In this document: piece by piece, positions 42,333 to 51,391 of the stretch
Position numbering within the stretch: position 1 is the first letter of the stretch
Layout of the letters: the number at the start of each line of letters is the position of its first letter
Source of the DNA: Plantactinospora endophytica
GTDB lineage: Bacteria > Actinomycetota > Actinomycetes > Mycobacteriales > Micromonosporaceae
Length of the DNA: 64,000 nucleotides
Direction: 5' to 3'
Assembly: GCF_016862915.1 (NCBI RefSeq)
Contig: NZ_BONW01000037.1
Location: forward strand, 36,667-100,666
The notes under the pieces: model-generated
Told to the model about the DNA's origin: nothing
The model's input: the letters and a program-made list of their open reading frames with translations, nothing else
Databases searched by the model: none
Made by a program: the position numbers and the translations under genes

Positions 42333-42365
42333 CTCATGGTCGGCTCACCGTCACCTCATCGCCGG
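42333..42365 (+). promoter_or_regulatory. Three 11-bp direct repeats (CTCATC array B)
   Basis: CTCATGGTCGG, CTCACCGTCAC and CTCATCGCCGG are contiguous with exact 11-bp period. They end 17 bases before the start at 42383, the same distance as array A from its gene. Confidence 0.6.
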
Positions 42366-42382
42366 TCGGCATCGTCACTGAC

Positions 42383-43606
42383 ATGTCGACGACCAGCACC
42401 ATCCCGACCGGGCAGAGCGGCGACCACCAGCTCGCCCTGCTCACCGGAGCGGCCGCCGAGGACGTACTCCGGGCCGCGTTGCGACCCTCCGGCGGCGAGC
42501 TGCTCGACTGGCGAACCGTCCAGGTCGAGCACCAGCCGGGCCGCCGGGTCACCGCTGCGTACCAGGCACGGATCCGCTGGCCGGACGGGCGGGTCCGGGA
42601 GGAGCGGCTGGCCGCCTGCACGGGACGCGCACCGGCCGGCACGGTGGTACTGGGCAACGGGACCGACCGGGTGGCCGCCTGGCGCTTCCCGTACGACCCG
42701 GCGCTGCCGGCACTGCGCAGCGCGTACGACGAGCAGGCCGTCACCGCCCTGCGCGGCGAACTCGGTCTCGGGGACGGGCCGGTGGAGCTGCGGGTACGCG
42801 CCTACCGGCCCCGGCGGCGGGCGGTGATCGAGGCGATCGGGGCCGGCGGCAGCGTGTTCCTGAAGGTGGTCCGCCCGGAGCAGGTGGCCGAGTTGCACGA
42901 CCGGCACCGGATGCTGCGCCGGGCCGGGGTGCCGGCCGCGCCCAGCCTGGGGTACACCCCCGACGGGCTGCTCGTGCTCCAGGCGCTGCCCGGACAGACC
43001 CTGCGCCAGGCGTTACGGGCCCGGTCGGCCCTGCCGTCCGGACGGGCGCTGCTGGACCTGCTCGACCGGCTTCCGGCCGAGCTGACCCGGGACCGGCCCC
43101 GACGCTCCTGGCGGGAGAAGGCCCCGCACTACGCCTCGGTGCTCGCCGCCGCCCTGCCCAGCGTGGCCGACCAGGCCACCGCGCTCGGCGCGGCGCTGGT
43201 CGACGAGTCCGCCCCCGGCCCGTCGGCCGTGGTGCACGGCGACCTCTACGAGGGCCAACTGCTGGTGGCCGGCGGCCGGATCACCGGGCTGCTCGACGTG
43301 GACACCGCCGGGCCGGGCGAGCGGCTGGACGACCTCGGCTGCCTGCTCGGGCACCTCTCGGTGCTCGCCCAGATGCACCGCGACCGGGCGGCGGCGATCC
43401 AGCGTGCCGGTGCCGGCTACCTGGCCGCGTTCGAGCAGGTCGTCGACCCCGCCGAGCTGCGTTACCGCACGGCGGCCGTGGTGCTGTCGCTGGCCACCGG
43501 CCCGCACCGGGTGCAGGAGCGGAACTGGCCGGCGGGTACCCGCGCCCGACTCGAACTGGCCGAACTCTGGCTGGACAGCGCCCGGCGGCTCCGCCGACGC
43601 GGCTGA
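42383..43606 (+). CDS. APH-fold phosphotransferase-like protein
   Basis: The 407-residue protein has the aminoglycoside/choline kinase fold. Its C-terminal half holds the catalytic Brenner motif VVHGDLYEGQLLVAGG (HGDxxxxx; Asp then Gln where Asn is usual) and the metal motif GLLDVDTAGPGERLDDLGCL. The N-lobe is divergent: GGSVFLKVVRPEQVAELHDR supplies the Lys. These enzymes phosphorylate small molecules or act as lipopolysaccharide/choline kinases; the substrate is unknown. It has no obvious Shine-Dalgarno sequence. The promoter region carries direct-repeat array B and a G-quadruplex motif, which suggests regulation with the adjacent two-component system. Confidence 0.8.
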   Translation: MSTTSTIPTGQSGDHQLALLTGAAAEDVLRAALRPSGGELLDWRTVQVEHQPGRRVTAAYQARIRWPDGRVREERLAACTGRAPAGTVVLGNGTDRVAAWRFPYDPALPALRSAYDEQAVTALRGELGLGDGPVELRVRAYRPRRRAVIEAIGAGGSVFLKVVRPEQVAELHDRHRMLRRAGVPAAPSLGYTPDGLLVLQALPGQTLRQALRARSALPSGRALLDLLDRLPAELTRDRPRRSWREKAPHYASVLAAALPSVADQATALGAALVDESAPGPSAVVHGDLYEGQLLVAGGRITGLLDVDTAGPGERLDDLGCLLGHLSVLAQMHRDRAAAIQRAGAGYLAAFEQVVDPAELRYRTAAVVLSLATGPHRVQERNWPAGTRARLELAELWLDSARRLRRRG

Positions 43607-43740
43607 ACCGGCTCCGCCGACGCAGCTCAACCAGCCCCGCCAGCGAGGCTGAACCGGCCGCCCCGCCAGCGAGCCTGAACCGGCTCCGCCGACGCGGCCT
43701 AACCCGCTCCGCCAGTAGAGCTGCACCGGCTCCGCCGACC
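43586..43740. repeat. 23-bp degenerate tandem repeat crossing a stop codon
   Basis: About seven copies of a unit starting cggctccgccgacgcggc occur; one copy has a 3-bp insertion. The stop codon of the APH-fold gene (43604-43606) and its last residues (RLRRRG) lie in the first copy. The rest is non-coding and ends just before array C. Confidence 0.85.
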
Positions 43741-43760
43741 GGCGGGTGGATGAGTCAGGT

Positions 43761-43793
43761 CTCATCGCGGCGTCAGGGCTGTCTCATCTCCGG
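43761..43793 (+). promoter_or_regulatory. Three 11-bp units (CTCATC array C)
   Basis: CTCATCGCGGC, GTCAGGGCTGT and CTCATCTCCGG are contiguous with 11-bp period; the middle unit is degenerate. The array ends 41 bases before the ATG at 43835, which has its own AGGAGG site, leaving room for a promoter between them. Confidence 0.55.
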
Positions 43794-43834
43794 GACCGAG
43801 GCTTTGACCAGAGCAAATCACCGAGGAGGAAGAG

Positions 43835-44341
43835 ATGCGAATCAACCGGACGTGGCAGATCGTCATCGGCGGCGCCGGTGCCGCCGCACTGGTGGCCGGC
43901 CTCACCGCCGGAGCGGCGACGGCCAGCGACGGGATCGAACTGCGGGACAAGGTCCAGCCGATCCAGATGCAGAGCGGCCAGTACGACTCCGGCGCCGTCG
44001 ACGACTCGCCGGAGTCCGCCGACAGCGCCCACCAGTCGCCGTTCGACTCGGCCAACTCGGCCGGCGACAGCCCGGGGGATCCGGGCTGGGTCGACCCGTC
44101 GCCCGAGTCGGCGGACAGCGTCAACGCCTCGGCGGCGGACTCGCCCGCGAAGGCGAAGCCGGTGGTCAAGCCGAAGAAGAAGGACACGCCGAAGGCGAAG
44201 CCCAAGCCGAAGTCGAAGGTGGTCGACGACAGTCCGGACGATTCTCCGGCGCCGGTGCGGAAGAAGAAGAGTGGTGGTGGCGACTCGGCCAACTCGGGCG
44301 GCTCAGCCGACTCCGGCGGCTCGGCCGACTCCGCCGACTGA
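43835..44341 (+). CDS. Exported low-complexity Ser/Asp/Ala-rich protein
   Basis: The 168-residue protein has a clean signal peptide (IVIGGAGAAALVAGLTAGAA then TASDG). The mature chain is disordered in appearance, with repeats SPESADSA, DSANSAGDSP and DSVNASAADSPA, a Lys-rich stretch (KPVVKPKKKDTPKAKPKPK) and a C-terminal GGSADSGGSADSAD. It has a strong GAGGAGGAAGAG ribosome site. The charge pattern suggests binding to wall polymers; function is unknown. Array C upstream and a terminator downstream make it a separate transcript, probably controlled with the two-component system. Confidence 0.75.
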   Translation: MRINRTWQIVIGGAGAAALVAGLTAGAATASDGIELRDKVQPIQMQSGQYDSGAVDDSPESADSAHQSPFDSANSAGDSPGDPGWVDPSPESADSVNASAADSPAKAKPVVKPKKKDTPKAKPKPKSKVVDDSPDDSPAPVRKKKSGGGDSANSGGSADSGGSADSAD

Positions 44342-44440
44342 CCTGACCGGTTCCGATCATCCGGGGAACGTCCTGCGGTGAGCACCGCCCCCGCCGGCTC
44401 GACCGGCCGGGACGCTCCGAACTCCGACCCCTCCCCTGCG

Positions 44441-44473
44441 CCGCGGCCCGACCACCCCCCGGTCGGGCCGCGG
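44441..44473 (+). terminator. Strong hairpin terminator
   Basis: A perfect 13-bp stem, CCGCGGCCCGACC (44441-44453) with GGTCGGGCCGCGG (44461-44473), has a 7-nt loop (acccccc). It lies about 100 bases after the low-complexity protein gene. No T tract follows. Confidence 0.7.
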
Positions 44474-44557
44474 CCCGTTGTCGGGGCCGGGGCGTCGGGG
44501 CGTACCGGCCGGCGACGGTCGGCCCGGACGGGCACCGGTTCGCTATCGTCGTGACCC

Positions 44558-46444
44558 GTGGTCAGTGCCCCCCGGCTCGCGATCGACTTCGGTACGTCCC
44601 ACACGGTCGCGGTGTGCCAGTGGCACCCGGGCGAGGGACGGCCACTCCTCTTCGACGCCTCACCGCTGCTCCCCTCGGCAGTCTTCGTCGACTCCGAGGG
44701 TCGGCTGCTGGTCGGCCGGGACGCGCTGCGGGCCGGTCGCAGCTCCCCGGCCGGACTGGAGCCGTACCCGAAGCGGCGGATCGACGAGGGGACCATCCTG
44801 CTCGGCCAGGCCGAGGTGGCCGTCGTCGACGTGGTCGCCGCCGTGCTGCGGCGCTGTGCCGACGAGGCGGTACGCGTGGTCGGCCGCCCGATCGGCAAGG
44901 TGGTACTCACCCATCCGGCGGCCTGGGGCTCCCGGCGCCGCCAGATCCTCGTCGATGCCGCCGAGCGGGCCGGGCTGCCCCGTCCCGCCCTGGTCGCCGA
45001 GCCCACCGCAGCCGCCACCTACTTCACGACGGTCCTCGCCCGTCCGGTGCGCGGCGGTGACGCCGTCGTCGTCTACGACTTCGGCGCCGGCACCTTCGAC
45101 GTGGCGGTACTCCGGCGCCGCCCGGACGGCGGCTGGGACGTCGCCGACAGCCAGGGCCTCGCCGACCTGGGCGGCATCGACCTGGACGGCATCGTCGTCG
45201 ATCGGGTACGCACCGCGGTCGTCCCCGCCGGCACGGTCGACGGCCGATGGCACCGGCTCAGCCAGCCGGGGGCCGAGCCGGACCTGCGGCACCGCCAGTC
45301 GCTGTGGGAGGAGGCCCGGGCCGCCAAGGAGGAGCTGTCCCGACGGAGTACGGCCGGGCTGCACGTGCCGATCTTCGAGGTGGACGTACACGTCACCCGG
45401 GAGGAGTTCGAGGCTGCGGCGGGGGCGCCGATCGAGCGGACGGTGGCGCTCACCGCCGCGACCGTGTCGGGCGGTGGGGTCGACGCCGAGCGGGTGGCCG
45501 GACTGTTCCTGGTCGGCGGGGCGAGCCGGGTCCCGCTGGTGGCCACCGTCCTGCACCGGCGGCTCGGCATCATGCCCACCGTCATCGAGCAGCCCGAACT
45601 GGTCGTCGCCCAGGGCGCGCTGCTCGGCGCGGCGGGTGCTCCACCCGGGACGCCGCCCGCCGACCGCTCGGACAGGCTCCCGGCACCCGGTGCCCCGCCC
45701 GGTCCGGCCCGGGCCGACGCCGCACTTCGGGTACCGACGGCCGACGCCGCGCCGGACGTGCCGCTGGTCGGCGCCTCCCAGGGGGTGCCGACGGCCGGCG
45801 GTCTTCCGGGCGTACCGACGGCCGGAACCGCGCCGGTCGTGTCGAGGGTCGGCGGTGCCTCGGCGGGGGCGGTGCGGAGTGTCGGGTCGACGGGAGCGCC
45901 CCGGACCGGACCGGGTCACCGCCAGGGCCGCTGGATCGGTGCGGGCGCCGCCGTGCTGGTGCTGCTCGCCGCCACGGTGCTGGTCGTGGTCTGGGTGACC
46001 GATCTGGGCTCCGGACTCGGCCCGGCCGGTCGGGCCAACGAGCGGGTGATCACGTCCGCTCCGCTGCGCGAGTTCGCCCGGCCGTGGCTCGACGACGTCG
46101 GCAACTGCGAACAGCGCCGGCCGGACACCTACGGCGGGACCGCCGTCGAGTACGTCGCCTGTGCCGGGGACGGCTGGGAGGTCCAGTTCAGGGCGCTCGC
46201 CGACCAGAACGAGCGGGACAGGTCCCGGACCCAGCGCGTCGCGGAGTACGCCGGGACCCGGGAACAGTACGCCGGCAGCCACCCCCGGTCCGGCACCCGG
46301 ATCGAGTACGTCTTCCAGGTCGACCAACTCGTGATCTACTGGGACGACGACAGCTCGGCGATGGTCGGCGACCTGACCACGACGCACGACAGCTCCCTCG
46401 ACGCCGCCGACCTGTTGTCGGTCTGGCAGCGGTACGTGGAGTAG
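44558..46444 (+). CDS. Membrane-anchored Hsp70-like ATPase with external domain
   Basis: The 628-residue protein starts (GTG) with an actin-fold Hsp70 ATPase: phosphate-1 LAIDFGTSHTVAVCQW, VLTHPAAWGSRRRQILVDAA, VAEPTAAATYF, phosphate-2 VVVYDFGAGTFDVAVLRR and the adenosine motif GLFLVGGASRVPLVATVL. There is no peptide-binding domain. Instead a Pro/Ala-rich linker (370-455) leads to a membrane helix (GAGAAVLVLLAATVLVVVWV, near 459-482) and an external domain of about 145 residues with two Cys (GNCEQRRP, YVACAGDGW). It may couple nucleotide state to an envelope signal. TATCGT lies eight bases before the GTG. Confidence 0.85.
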   Translation: MVSAPRLAIDFGTSHTVAVCQWHPGEGRPLLFDASPLLPSAVFVDSEGRLLVGRDALRAGRSSPAGLEPYPKRRIDEGTILLGQAEVAVVDVVAAVLRRCADEAVRVVGRPIGKVVLTHPAAWGSRRRQILVDAAERAGLPRPALVAEPTAAATYFTTVLARPVRGGDAVVVYDFGAGTFDVAVLRRRPDGGWDVADSQGLADLGGIDLDGIVVDRVRTAVVPAGTVDGRWHRLSQPGAEPDLRHRQSLWEEARAAKEELSRRSTAGLHVPIFEVDVHVTREEFEAAAGAPIERTVALTAATVSGGGVDAERVAGLFLVGGASRVPLVATVLHRRLGIMPTVIEQPELVVAQGALLGAAGAPPGTPPADRSDRLPAPGAPPGPARADAALRVPTADAAPDVPLVGASQGVPTAGGLPGVPTAGTAPVVSRVGGASAGAVRSVGSTGAPRTGPGHRQGRWIGAGAAVLVLLAATVLVVVWVTDLGSGLGPAGRANERVITSAPLREFARPWLDDVGNCEQRRPDTYGGTAVEYVACAGDGWEVQFRALADQNERDRSRTQRVAEYAGTREQYAGSHPRSGTRIEYVFQVDQLVIYWDDDSSAMVGDLTTTHDSSLDAADLLSVWQRYVE

Positions 46445-46594
46445 CCCACCCCTGCCCCGACCCGCCCGACTGCCACGTCCGGTCCGCCCCGGACGCCCGC
46501 CCGTACTTTCCGGCCGAGAATCGCCATTCCGGTGCCGCCGGCCCGCCCGATCGGTGACAGTGCGAGGCGGGGGCGGTGCGGGACGAGGCGGAGC

Positions 46595-48952
46595 ATGGCT
46601 GGGCGGCAGGAGCGGGACGGGGACGGTGCGACGCCCCCGGAGCACCCGACGATCACCTTCAGCCCGTCCGCCGAGTTCCCGCCGCTGAACGAGACCGAAC
46701 TGGCCGCCCTGCACCAGGTCGGCCGGCGGTGGCGGACGGACCTGCGGGACCAGCCGCCCCGGGACGCCCGGCTGCCGCTGGATCCGAGCCTGGAGCAGTA
46801 CCGGCACCGGCCGGCGCCGAGCCGTTTCCACCGGCTGGGCCGGATCGAGATGTTCCGGACCGAGCAGCACGGACAGTTGACCGCGACCGGCTCGACGAGT
46901 ACCACCGGGACCCGGCTCGGCCGGGCCACCGGTCGCGTCCGGCGTGCCCTGCTGGGACCGCCGCTGGCCAGCGCGGCGGTGCTCCAGGAACGGATGCGGA
47001 AGCTGGTCGCCCTGCCGGTGCTCTCCTCGGACCTGCTCTCCTCGGTGGCGTACGGGCCGGAGGCGATGCTCGCGATCCTGGTACTGGCCGGCAGCGGCGC
47101 GCTCGGGCTCTCGCTGCCGATCGCCGCCGCGCTGGTGGTACTGATGATCACCGTCGGCGCGTCGTACCGGCAGACCGTCTACGCGTACCCGCACGGCGCC
47201 GGCTCCTACCTGGTGGCCAGCGACAGTCTCGGGCCCCGGTTCGGGCTCACCGCCGCAGCCGGCCTGATCCTCGACTACGTGCTGACCGTGTCGGTGTCGG
47301 TGGCGGCCGGCCTACAGGCGATCACCTCGGCGCTGCCCGCCCTGACCCCGTTCACGGTGCCGCTCGGGCTGCTGGTGATCGCCGCGCTGCTCGCCGGCAA
47401 CCTGCGCGGCGTCCGGGCGGCCGGGAAGATCTTCGCCACCCCGACGTACCTGTTCATCGCCGCGATCCTGCTGCTGTTCGCCGTCGGTGTGGTCCGGGCG
47501 GCGGAGCGGGGGTTCAGCCCGGTCCCGCCGCCGACGGTCGGCGCGGTGGAAGGACTCGGCCTGCTGGTTGTGCTGCGCGCCTTCGCCTCCGGCGCGACCT
47601 CGATGACCGGCATCGAGGCGGTCTCGAACGCGGTGCCGGTCTTCAAGCCGGTGGAGTGGCGTCAGGCCCGGACCACCCTCACCTGGATGATCGCCCTCCT
47701 CGTGGTGCTCTTCGCCGGGCTGACCATCCTGATCCACCTCAACGGCCTGGTGCCGAGGGCCGACGAGACGCTGCTCTCCCAACTCGCCCACCGCACGTTT
47801 CCGCACGGTCCGTGGTACGCGCTGATCCAGGCGACGACCGCGATGGTGCTGTTGCTGGCCGCGAACACGGCGTTCAACGACCTTCCCCGGCTGCTGTTCT
47901 TCATGGCCCGGGACGGGTACGCCCCCCGGCGTTTCCTGCACCTCGGCGACCGGCTCGCACTCAGCAACGGACTCGTCGCGCTCGCCGGCGCGGCGGCGCT
48001 GGTCTTCGTCGCCTTCGGCGGCTACACCCAGTCACTGATCCCGCTCTACGCCGTCGGCGTCTTCCTGGCCTTCACCCTCTCGCAGAGCGGGATGGTGATG
48101 CACTGGCGGCACCACCGGGAGCGGGGCTGGCGGCGTCGGGCCGCGTTGAACGCCTTCGGCGCGCTGCTCAGCGCGCTGGTGCTGGTCACGGCCGCGATCA
48201 CCAAGTTCGTCGCGGGGGCCTGGGTGGCGGTGCTGGCCGTGCCGCTGCTGGTGCTGTTCTGCCGGCACATCAGGTCGCACTACGACGCGATGCGCCAGGC
48301 ACTGGCACTGCCGCCGGCCGTCGCCGAGGCACACCAGAGCTCCGGGCAGGGCGGCGGCCGGGCACGGGCCCCCGAACCGGACACCGGCCAGGCCGCGCCG
48401 GGCACAGCGGGTGGACCCGACTGGCAGGTCGCGCCGGGAACAGCGGGTGGACCCGACTCGGCCGAAGGTTCGGAGGAGGCGCGACCGAACCAGGTGCGGG
48501 AGACGAGCGGCCCGGGTGACCTGCGGGTCGACCTCACTCCCGGGGAGGTACGGCACCTGGTGGTCGTACCGGTGGCCCGGCTCAACCTGGCCGCGCTGCG
48601 GGCGCTGGCGTACGCCACCTCGCTCGGGCAGCCGACCTTCGCCGTGCACCTCAGTCCGGAGCAGGAGGAGGCAGACCGGTTCCGCCGGCAGTGGGAGACC
48701 TGGGGCGACCACCTGCGGCTGGAGACGATCATCTCGCCGTACCGGACCGTGATCGGACCCCTCGCCCAGTACGTCGAGGCCCTGCACTCGGTACGCCCGG
48801 AGGTGACCCTGACCGTGGTGGTGCCGGAGATCGTGGTCCGGCACCTGTGGCACCACCTGCTGCACACCCGGACCGAGTTGCGGCTGCGCCGGGCGCTGCG
48901 GGACGTACCCGGCGTGGTCATCACCAGCGTCCCGGTCCATCTGCCCGAGTAG
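46595..48952 (+). CDS. APC-family permease
   Basis: The 785-residue protein has a polar N-terminus of about 140 residues, then a 12-helix APC core with LPVLSSDLLSSVAYGPEAML, YRQTVYAYPHGAGSYLVASD and SGATSMTGIEAVSNAVPVFK, matching actinobacterial amino-acid permease-like transporters. A soluble C-terminal part of about 220 residues contains a short repeat (VAPGTAGGPD twice) and a USP-like region (VVVPVARLNLAALRALAYAT). The substrate is unknown; amino acids or K+ are possible for this subgroup. The ATG at 46595 has a GAGG site; later Mets would give a shorter N-terminus. Confidence 0.82.
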   Translation: MAGRQERDGDGATPPEHPTITFSPSAEFPPLNETELAALHQVGRRWRTDLRDQPPRDARLPLDPSLEQYRHRPAPSRFHRLGRIEMFRTEQHGQLTATGSTSTTGTRLGRATGRVRRALLGPPLASAAVLQERMRKLVALPVLSSDLLSSVAYGPEAMLAILVLAGSGALGLSLPIAAALVVLMITVGASYRQTVYAYPHGAGSYLVASDSLGPRFGLTAAAGLILDYVLTVSVSVAAGLQAITSALPALTPFTVPLGLLVIAALLAGNLRGVRAAGKIFATPTYLFIAAILLLFAVGVVRAAERGFSPVPPPTVGAVEGLGLLVVLRAFASGATSMTGIEAVSNAVPVFKPVEWRQARTTLTWMIALLVVLFAGLTILIHLNGLVPRADETLLSQLAHRTFPHGPWYALIQATTAMVLLLAANTAFNDLPRLLFFMARDGYAPRRFLHLGDRLALSNGLVALAGAAALVFVAFGGYTQSLIPLYAVGVFLAFTLSQSGMVMHWRHHRERGWRRRAALNAFGALLSALVLVTAAITKFVAGAWVAVLAVPLLVLFCRHIRSHYDAMRQALALPPAVAEAHQSSGQGGGRARAPEPDTGQAAPGTAGGPDWQVAPGTAGGPDSAEGSEEARPNQVRETSGPGDLRVDLTPGEVRHLVVVPVARLNLAALRALAYATSLGQPTFAVHLSPEQEEADRFRRQWETWGDHLRLETIISPYRTVIGPLAQYVEALHSVRPEVTLTVVVPEIVVRHLWHHLLHTRTELRLRRALRDVPGVVITSVPVHLPE

Positions 48953-49136
48953 TCCTGACTCGGCAACTACAACAAGTAGTCCCATGATCACTCTCGGCCA
49001 ATCGCACTCGTCCTGTCGACCACCGCCCGGGCCCCGCCTCGCCCGTTCGGTCGAGTTCCTGCCCGATCGAGGACATTGCGGGCATCGGCCGGCGTGTGGG
49101 CCGACTGACGTGAACCCGGGCCGCCAGACTGTTCGC

Positions 49137-50699
49137 GTGGAGGCGCAGCAGGTGCTCGGCGGCCGCTACCGACTGGAAGACCAGCTCGGTCGGGGCGGCA
49201 TGGCGGTGGTCTGGCGGGCAAGGGACGAGGTGCTCGGCCGGCCCGTCGCGGTCAAGCTGCTGGCCGGGCCGCACGCCCGGGACCCGGTCTCGCGACGCCG
49301 GATCCGGCACGAGGCGCGGGCCGCCGCCGCACTCTCGCACCCCAACATCGCCCAGGTGTACGACTTCGGCGAGTCGGTCACCGGCCTCACCTGCATCCCG
49401 TACGTGGTGATGGAACTCGTCGAGGGCGGCACGCTCGAACAGCGGGTCGCGGCCGGCCCGTTGCCGGCCAAGGTCGTCTTCCGGATCTGTGCCGAGGTGG
49501 CCGCCGCGCTGGCCGCCGCACACGACCGGGGCCTGGTGCACCGGGACGTCAAGCCCGGCAACGTGATGGTGACCCCCGCCGGAGCGAAGGTCGTCGACTT
49601 CGGCATCGCCGCAGCCGTGGGCCAGGGCGACCCGGACGAGTGGGGCGACGAACTGCTCGGCACTCCCGGCTATCTCGCCCCGGAACGGATCAGCGGCGGC
49701 GCGGTCGTGCCCGCCTCCGACGTGTACGGCGTCGGGGTGCTGCTCTACCGCCTGCTGGCCGGGCGCCCACCGTGGAGCGCGGAGACCGCCACCCAGATGC
49801 TGCGGGCCCACGTGTACGTCGAACCGACGCCGCTGCCACCGCTGCCCGACGTACCCGCGAAGGTCGCCGACCTGTGCCGGCGCTGCCTGGACAAGGACCC
49901 GGAGCGGCGCCCGGCGGCCCGTGAGATGGCCGCCGTGCTGGCCCGCGCGGCCGGGGTACGGATCGTCGACGACGAGTTGGCCCACTCGCTGGCCCCGACG
50001 GCGGTCGACGGCGAACCCTCGACCGTGCTGGTGCCGCGCGCCGCAGGTGGCCGGGGCAGCCAGTTCCGTGCCGGTGTGCTGGCCACCGGCGCCGCCGCCG
50101 TCGCGGTCACCGCGCTGCTGCTCTGGCTCGCCGATCCGCTCAGCCCCGGGGCGGGCCGGCGGGGTGGGGCCGCGCAGCCCGGCCCGAGCGGCCGGCCGGC
50201 CGTGGGTACCGGCCCGTCCGGCAGCACCGGCGACGGCTCCGCGCCACCGGTCCGGCCACCGGGACCGGGGCCGGGGCCACTGACACCGCTGGTCGGCATG
50301 TCGGGAACGCCGTCCGGCACCATCGTGCCCGGCCCGGTCACCGGAGTGCCGCCCGGCGGCCAGCCCGGCGGGAACCCGGGCGGCGGCGTCCCGGACGGCG
50401 AGGTGCCGACCACGCCGGAGGAGCCGGCACCGTCGACGCCGGAGTCGCCACCGCCGCCGACCCCCGAGCCCGAGGAGAAGACCCTGTCGTCGGACGGCGG
50501 ATCCGTCCAGGCCACCTGCACCGGCGGCGACGCCTGGCTGCTGTCCTGGGCGCCGAACCGCCCCTACCGGACCGACGAGGTCGAGGCGGGCCCGGCGCCG
50601 GCCACGATGATCAGGTTCCGGCACGGCAACCGGACGGTGCAGATGACCATCACCTGTACCGACGGCGTGCCCTCCACCACGAACACCACCTCCGAGTGA
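49137..50699 (+). CDS. Membrane-anchored Ser/Thr protein kinase (PknB-like)
   Basis: The 520-residue protein has a complete kinase domain (residues 8-270): Gly loop LGRGGMAVVW, VAVKLL with the ATP Lys, catalytic loop LVHRDVKPGNVMV, DFG as VVDFGIAAAV, and LGTPGYLAPERISGG. After the juxtamembrane segment comes a membrane helix (VLATGAAAVAVTALLLWLAD near 314-336), a Pro/Gly-rich linker (355-460) and a small external domain with two Cys (ATCTGG, ITCTDG). There are no PASTA repeats. The GTG at 49137 is chosen by family alignment; 49110 is possible. The stop is convergent with a lipoprotein gene. Confidence 0.92.
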   Translation: MEAQQVLGGRYRLEDQLGRGGMAVVWRARDEVLGRPVAVKLLAGPHARDPVSRRRIRHEARAAAALSHPNIAQVYDFGESVTGLTCIPYVVMELVEGGTLEQRVAAGPLPAKVVFRICAEVAAALAAAHDRGLVHRDVKPGNVMVTPAGAKVVDFGIAAAVGQGDPDEWGDELLGTPGYLAPERISGGAVVPASDVYGVGVLLYRLLAGRPPWSAETATQMLRAHVYVEPTPLPPLPDVPAKVADLCRRCLDKDPERRPAAREMAAVLARAAGVRIVDDELAHSLAPTAVDGEPSTVLVPRAAGGRGSQFRAGVLATGAAAVAVTALLLWLADPLSPGAGRRGGAAQPGPSGRPAVGTGPSGSTGDGSAPPVRPPGPGPGPLTPLVGMSGTPSGTIVPGPVTGVPPGGQPGGNPGGGVPDGEVPTTPEEPAPSTPESPPPPTPEPEEKTLSSDGGSVQATCTGGDAWLLSWAPNRPYRTDEVEAGPAPATMIRFRHGNRTVQMTITCTDGVPSTTNTTSE

Positions 50700-50754
50700 G
50701 CGCGCCGCCAGCACCGGTTGCCGGCCGACACGACCTCTGCCTGGATCACCTCAG

Positions 50755-50852
50755 GTCGGCGTCACACCGGAGTCGGCGTCACATCCGGCGTCAACTCCGG
50801 CCGGCGTCACGTCGGGTTGATGTGGCGCCGGATCGGCGTCACATCCGGCCGG
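50755..50852. repeat. CGGCGTCACaTCCGG repeats between convergent genes
   Basis: At least three close copies (50755, 50772 and 50832) and two diverged ones fill most of the spacer between the kinase and lipoprotein genes. The last copy contains the lipoprotein stop codon (50839-50841). Confidence 0.7.
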
Positions 50853-51378
50853 CCACGACGGCGGCCAGTTCCTCCAGCGGCTTGCGGCTCTCCTTCGGGT
50901 CGTTCAGCAGCACGAGTTTGACCGCGACCCACTGGCCACCCTTGAAGACGAAGAAGGCACCGTCCTCGGCGTACGCCTCGTCGCCGATTCCGGGCAGCGG
51001 CCAGATCTCGTGCCCGAGTTCGCGTTCGATGTCGAGGAACTTCTTCGCGCCGTCCCCGACGTAGACCTCCACCTGGGCGGTCGGGCCGGTGACCGGTCCG
51101 GTGTAGCTGCACGTCTCCCGGATCGGTACCGCGTCGTCCAGTGGCGTACCGGCCAGCTTCTCGGCGTCGTCCTTGGTGACCAGGACGCAGGCGTCCAGGG
51201 ACGCCGGCGCTGCCCCGGAGGTCGGCCCGGCGGTCGGACCGGCATCCGCAGCAGCGGCCGGCGGGGCGTCCTCGGCGGCCGGTGACGGGTCCCCGGCAGC
51301 GAACCGCCCGCACCCGGTGGGCAGGGCGAGCGCCAGCGTCGTCAGGGTCACCAGCACCAGGCGGGTACGGACGATCAT
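50839..51378 (-). CDS. DUF3558-like lipoprotein
   Basis: The 179-residue protein has a lipoprotein signal (MIVRTRLVLVTLTTLALALP then TGCG), an Ala/Pro-rich linker, and a domain of about 115 residues starting LDACVLVTKDDAEKLAGTPL with a second Cys in RETCSYTG. This resembles the DUF3558 group of mycobacterial/actinobacterial lipoproteins. It should sit on the outer face of the membrane. The Met at 51378 is chosen because it follows the upstream stop by 13 bases and gives a proper signal. The function is unknown; it is probably co-expressed with the larger lipoprotein. Confidence 0.8.
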   Translation of the reverse strand: MIVRTRLVLVTLTTLALALPTGCGRFAAGDPSPAAEDAPPAAAADAGPTAGPTSGAAPASLDACVLVTKDDAEKLAGTPLDDAVPIRETCSYTGPVTGPTAQVEVYVGDGAKKFLDIERELGHEIWPLPGIGDEAYAEDGAFFVFKGGQWVAVKLVLLNDPKESRKPLEELAAVVAGRM

Positions 51379-51391
51379 CAGGGAAGTCCTC

